6,297 bases of DNA, from assembly GCA_903876615.1 (NCBI GenBank), contig CAIRAS010000381.1:1-6297 (forward strand). The letters are read 5' to 3'. This document shows, in pieces, positions 5,084 through 6,297 of the stretch. Both the position numbers and the translations under genes were made by a program. Every line of letters begins with the position of its first letter. Positions within the stretch are counted from its first letter, which is position 1. This DNA comes from an uncultured Holophagaceae bacterium. GTDB taxonomy: Bacteria > Acidobacteriota > Holophagae > Holophagales > Holophagaceae. Under the pieces are notes generated by a model. The model had not been told where the DNA came from. It ran no database searches and saw only the letters and a program-made list of their open reading frames with translations.

Positions 5084-6297
5084 CTACCTTCGCCGGATCT
5101 GGTTGACGTCGCGGACGGCGCCGCGGTCGGCGCTGGTGGCCATGAGGGCGTAGGCCTGGAGGGCCGCGGACACCTTGCGGGCGCGGGGCTTGGCGGGCTG
5201 CCAGGCGGCGGCGCCCTTGGCTTCCATGGCGGCGCGGCGGCGGGCCAGCTCGTCGTCACTCACGGCCAGGCGGATGCTGCGGGCGGGGATGTCGATCTCA
5301 ATGGTGTCGCCCTCCACCACCAGGCCGATGGCGCCACCATCGGCGGCCTCCGGCGAGGCATGGCCGATGGACAGGCCCGAGGTGCCCCCGGAGAAGCGGC
5401 CGTCCGTCAGCAGGGCGCAGGCCTTGCCAAGCCCCTTGGACTTCAGATACGAGGTGGGATAGAGCATCTCCTGCATGCCCGGCCCGCCCTTGGGGCCTTC
5501 ATAGCGGATGACCAGCACGTCCCCCGCCACGATGGTGTCGCCGAGGATCCCCATCACGGCCGCATCCTGGCTCTCGAAGACGCGGGCCCGGCCCGAGAAC
5601 TGCCAGACACTGGCCTCCACACCGGCGGTCTTCACGATGCAGCCGTCGGCGGCGATGTTGCCGTAGAGCACCGCCAGACCGCCCTCGCGGGTGTAGGCGT
5701 TGGCGGAGTCGCGGATGCAGCCCTTGGCGCGGTCCAGGTCCAGATCCGGGTAGCGCCGGTCCTGGGAGAAGGCCTCCTGGGTGGGCACCCCGCCCGGGGC
5801 GGCGCGGAAGAAGTCATGGACCTCCGGGGCCTTGGTGCGCAGGACATCCCAGCGGTCGATGGCCGCGCCGAGGGTCGGCGCGTGCACCGTCGAGGCCTCG
5901 CGGTGCAGCAGCCCCGCCCGGTCCAGCTCGCCCAGGATGCCGAAGATCCCGCCCGCGTGGTGCACGTCCTCCACGTGGTAGTCCTGAGTGGCCGGAGCCA
6001 CCTTGCAGAGGCAGGGAACCTTCCGCGAGATGCGGTCCAGGTCGGCCATCTTGAAGTCGACGCCCGCCTCCTGGGCTGCGGCCAGCAGGTGCAGCACGGT
6101 GTTGGTGGAGCCGCCCATGGCCACGTCCAGGGCCATGGCGTTCTCGAAGGCGGCGAGGGTGGCGATGCCCCGGGGCAGCACCGAGCCGTCGTTCTGCTCG
6201 TACCAGCGGCGGCACAGGTCCACGATGCCGCGGCCCGCCTCCAGGAAGAGCCGCTTGCGGTCGGCGTGCGTGGCCACCACGGTGCCGTTGCCGGGCA
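5084..6297 (-). CDS. ilvD: Dihydroxyacid dehydratase IlvD, C-terminal two thirds (5' end outside window)
   Basis: Iron-sulfur, Mg-dependent dehydratase that converts 2,3-dihydroxyisovalerate and 2,3-dihydroxy-3-methylvalerate to the 2-oxo acids of valine and isoleucine synthesis. The gene stops with TAG (complement of 5084-5086) and reads upstream through the right edge; about 404 codons are visible of an expected 610-620. The visible part starts at [18 protein letters not shown] and closely follows the E. coli-type long IlvD. Landmarks are [75 protein letters not shown] and [16 protein letters not shown] (about 5360-5407; its Ser is the expected catalytic base), ending in the usual [10 protein letters not shown] tail. 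The GTG at 6278-6280 is an internal Val codon, not the start, because the family motif continues upstream of it. The iron-sulfur cysteines of the family lie upstream of this fragment and cannot be checked. No frameshift is seen. Confidence 0.97.
   Translation of the reverse strand, partial: PGNGTVVATHADRKRLFLEAGRGIVDLCRRWYEQNDGSVLPRGIATLAAFENAMALDVAMGGSTNTVLHLLAAAQEAGVDFKMADLDRISRKVPCLCKVAPATQDYHVEDVHHAGGIFGILGELDRAGLLHREASTVHAPTLGAAIDRWDVLRTKAPEVHDFFRAAPGGVPTQEAFSQDRRYPDLDLDRAKGCIRDSANAYTREGGLAVLYGNIAADGCIVKTAGVEASVWQFSGRARVFESQDAAVMGILGDTIVAGDVLVIRYEGPKGGPGMQEMLYPTSYLKSKGLGKACALLTDGRFSGGTSGLSIGHASPEAADGGAIGLVVEGDTIEIDIPARSIRLAVSDDELARRRAAMEAKGAAAWQPAKPRARKVSAALQAYALMATSADRGAVRDVNQIRRR

Noticed and set aside
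6278..6280. GTG on the - strand as the start of a 398-residue ilvD
   Set aside because: The reading frame and the conserved PGNGT motif continue upstream to the window edge, so this is an internal Val codon and the gene is cut by the window.
1..6297. CRISPR arrays, tRNA/rRNA genes, insertion sequences, toxin-antitoxin or phage-defence genes
   Set aside because: None is visible. All sequence except 4958-5083 is taken up by recognisable amino-acid biosynthesis genes.

Overview
The window is GC-rich, gene-dense bacterial chromosome. It carries the distal part of a compact histidine-biosynthesis operon on the + strand and the 3' two thirds of a dihydroxyacid dehydratase gene (ilvD) on the - strand, converging on it. 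Codons end strongly in G or C, so long spurious open frames occur on both strands. The organism is probably a high-GC Gram-negative. A member of Holophagaceae (Acidobacteriota, Geothrix-like) would fit, but that is a low-confidence impression from overall style, not something the sequence proves.

Layout: the last 14 codons of an upstream gene (1-45, possibly hisC), then hisB (42-626), hisH (623-1267), hisA (1258-1971), hisF (1971-2723), hisIE (2725-3348), hisZ (3348-4313) and hisG (4313-4957). Every junction is an overlap of 1 to 10 nt or a 1-nt gap, so the operon is almost certainly one transcript with translational coupling. A 126-nt convergent intergenic region (4958-5083) follows. ilvD (5084-6297, - strand) runs off the right edge.

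Together the his genes cover most of the pathway. HisG with HisZ performs the first step (ATP + PRPP). HisIE performs steps 2 and 3, HisA the isomerisation, and HisF with HisH the glutamine-dependent synthase step that releases IGP and AICAR. HisB dehydrates IGP. The aminotransferase (hisC), histidinol-phosphate phosphatase and hisD are not in the window, apart from the possible hisC tail. HisG is the short catalytic form and is encoded next to its HisZ regulatory partner, so feedback inhibition is expected to work through a HisZ-HisG complex. IlvD belongs to isoleucine/valine synthesis and has no obvious functional link to the his operon.

I found no undescribed multi-gene system here: the genes are ordinary biosynthetic ones. 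The feature most worth a second look is the intergenic region. Nearly all of it folds as one gap-free, long imperfect palindrome built from roughly 10-nt CTCTGCG-like units. It probably acts as a terminator between the converging genes and may be a dispersed repeat element. Smaller points are unusual residues at conserved positions in HisB, HisF and HisG, and a short HisZ.
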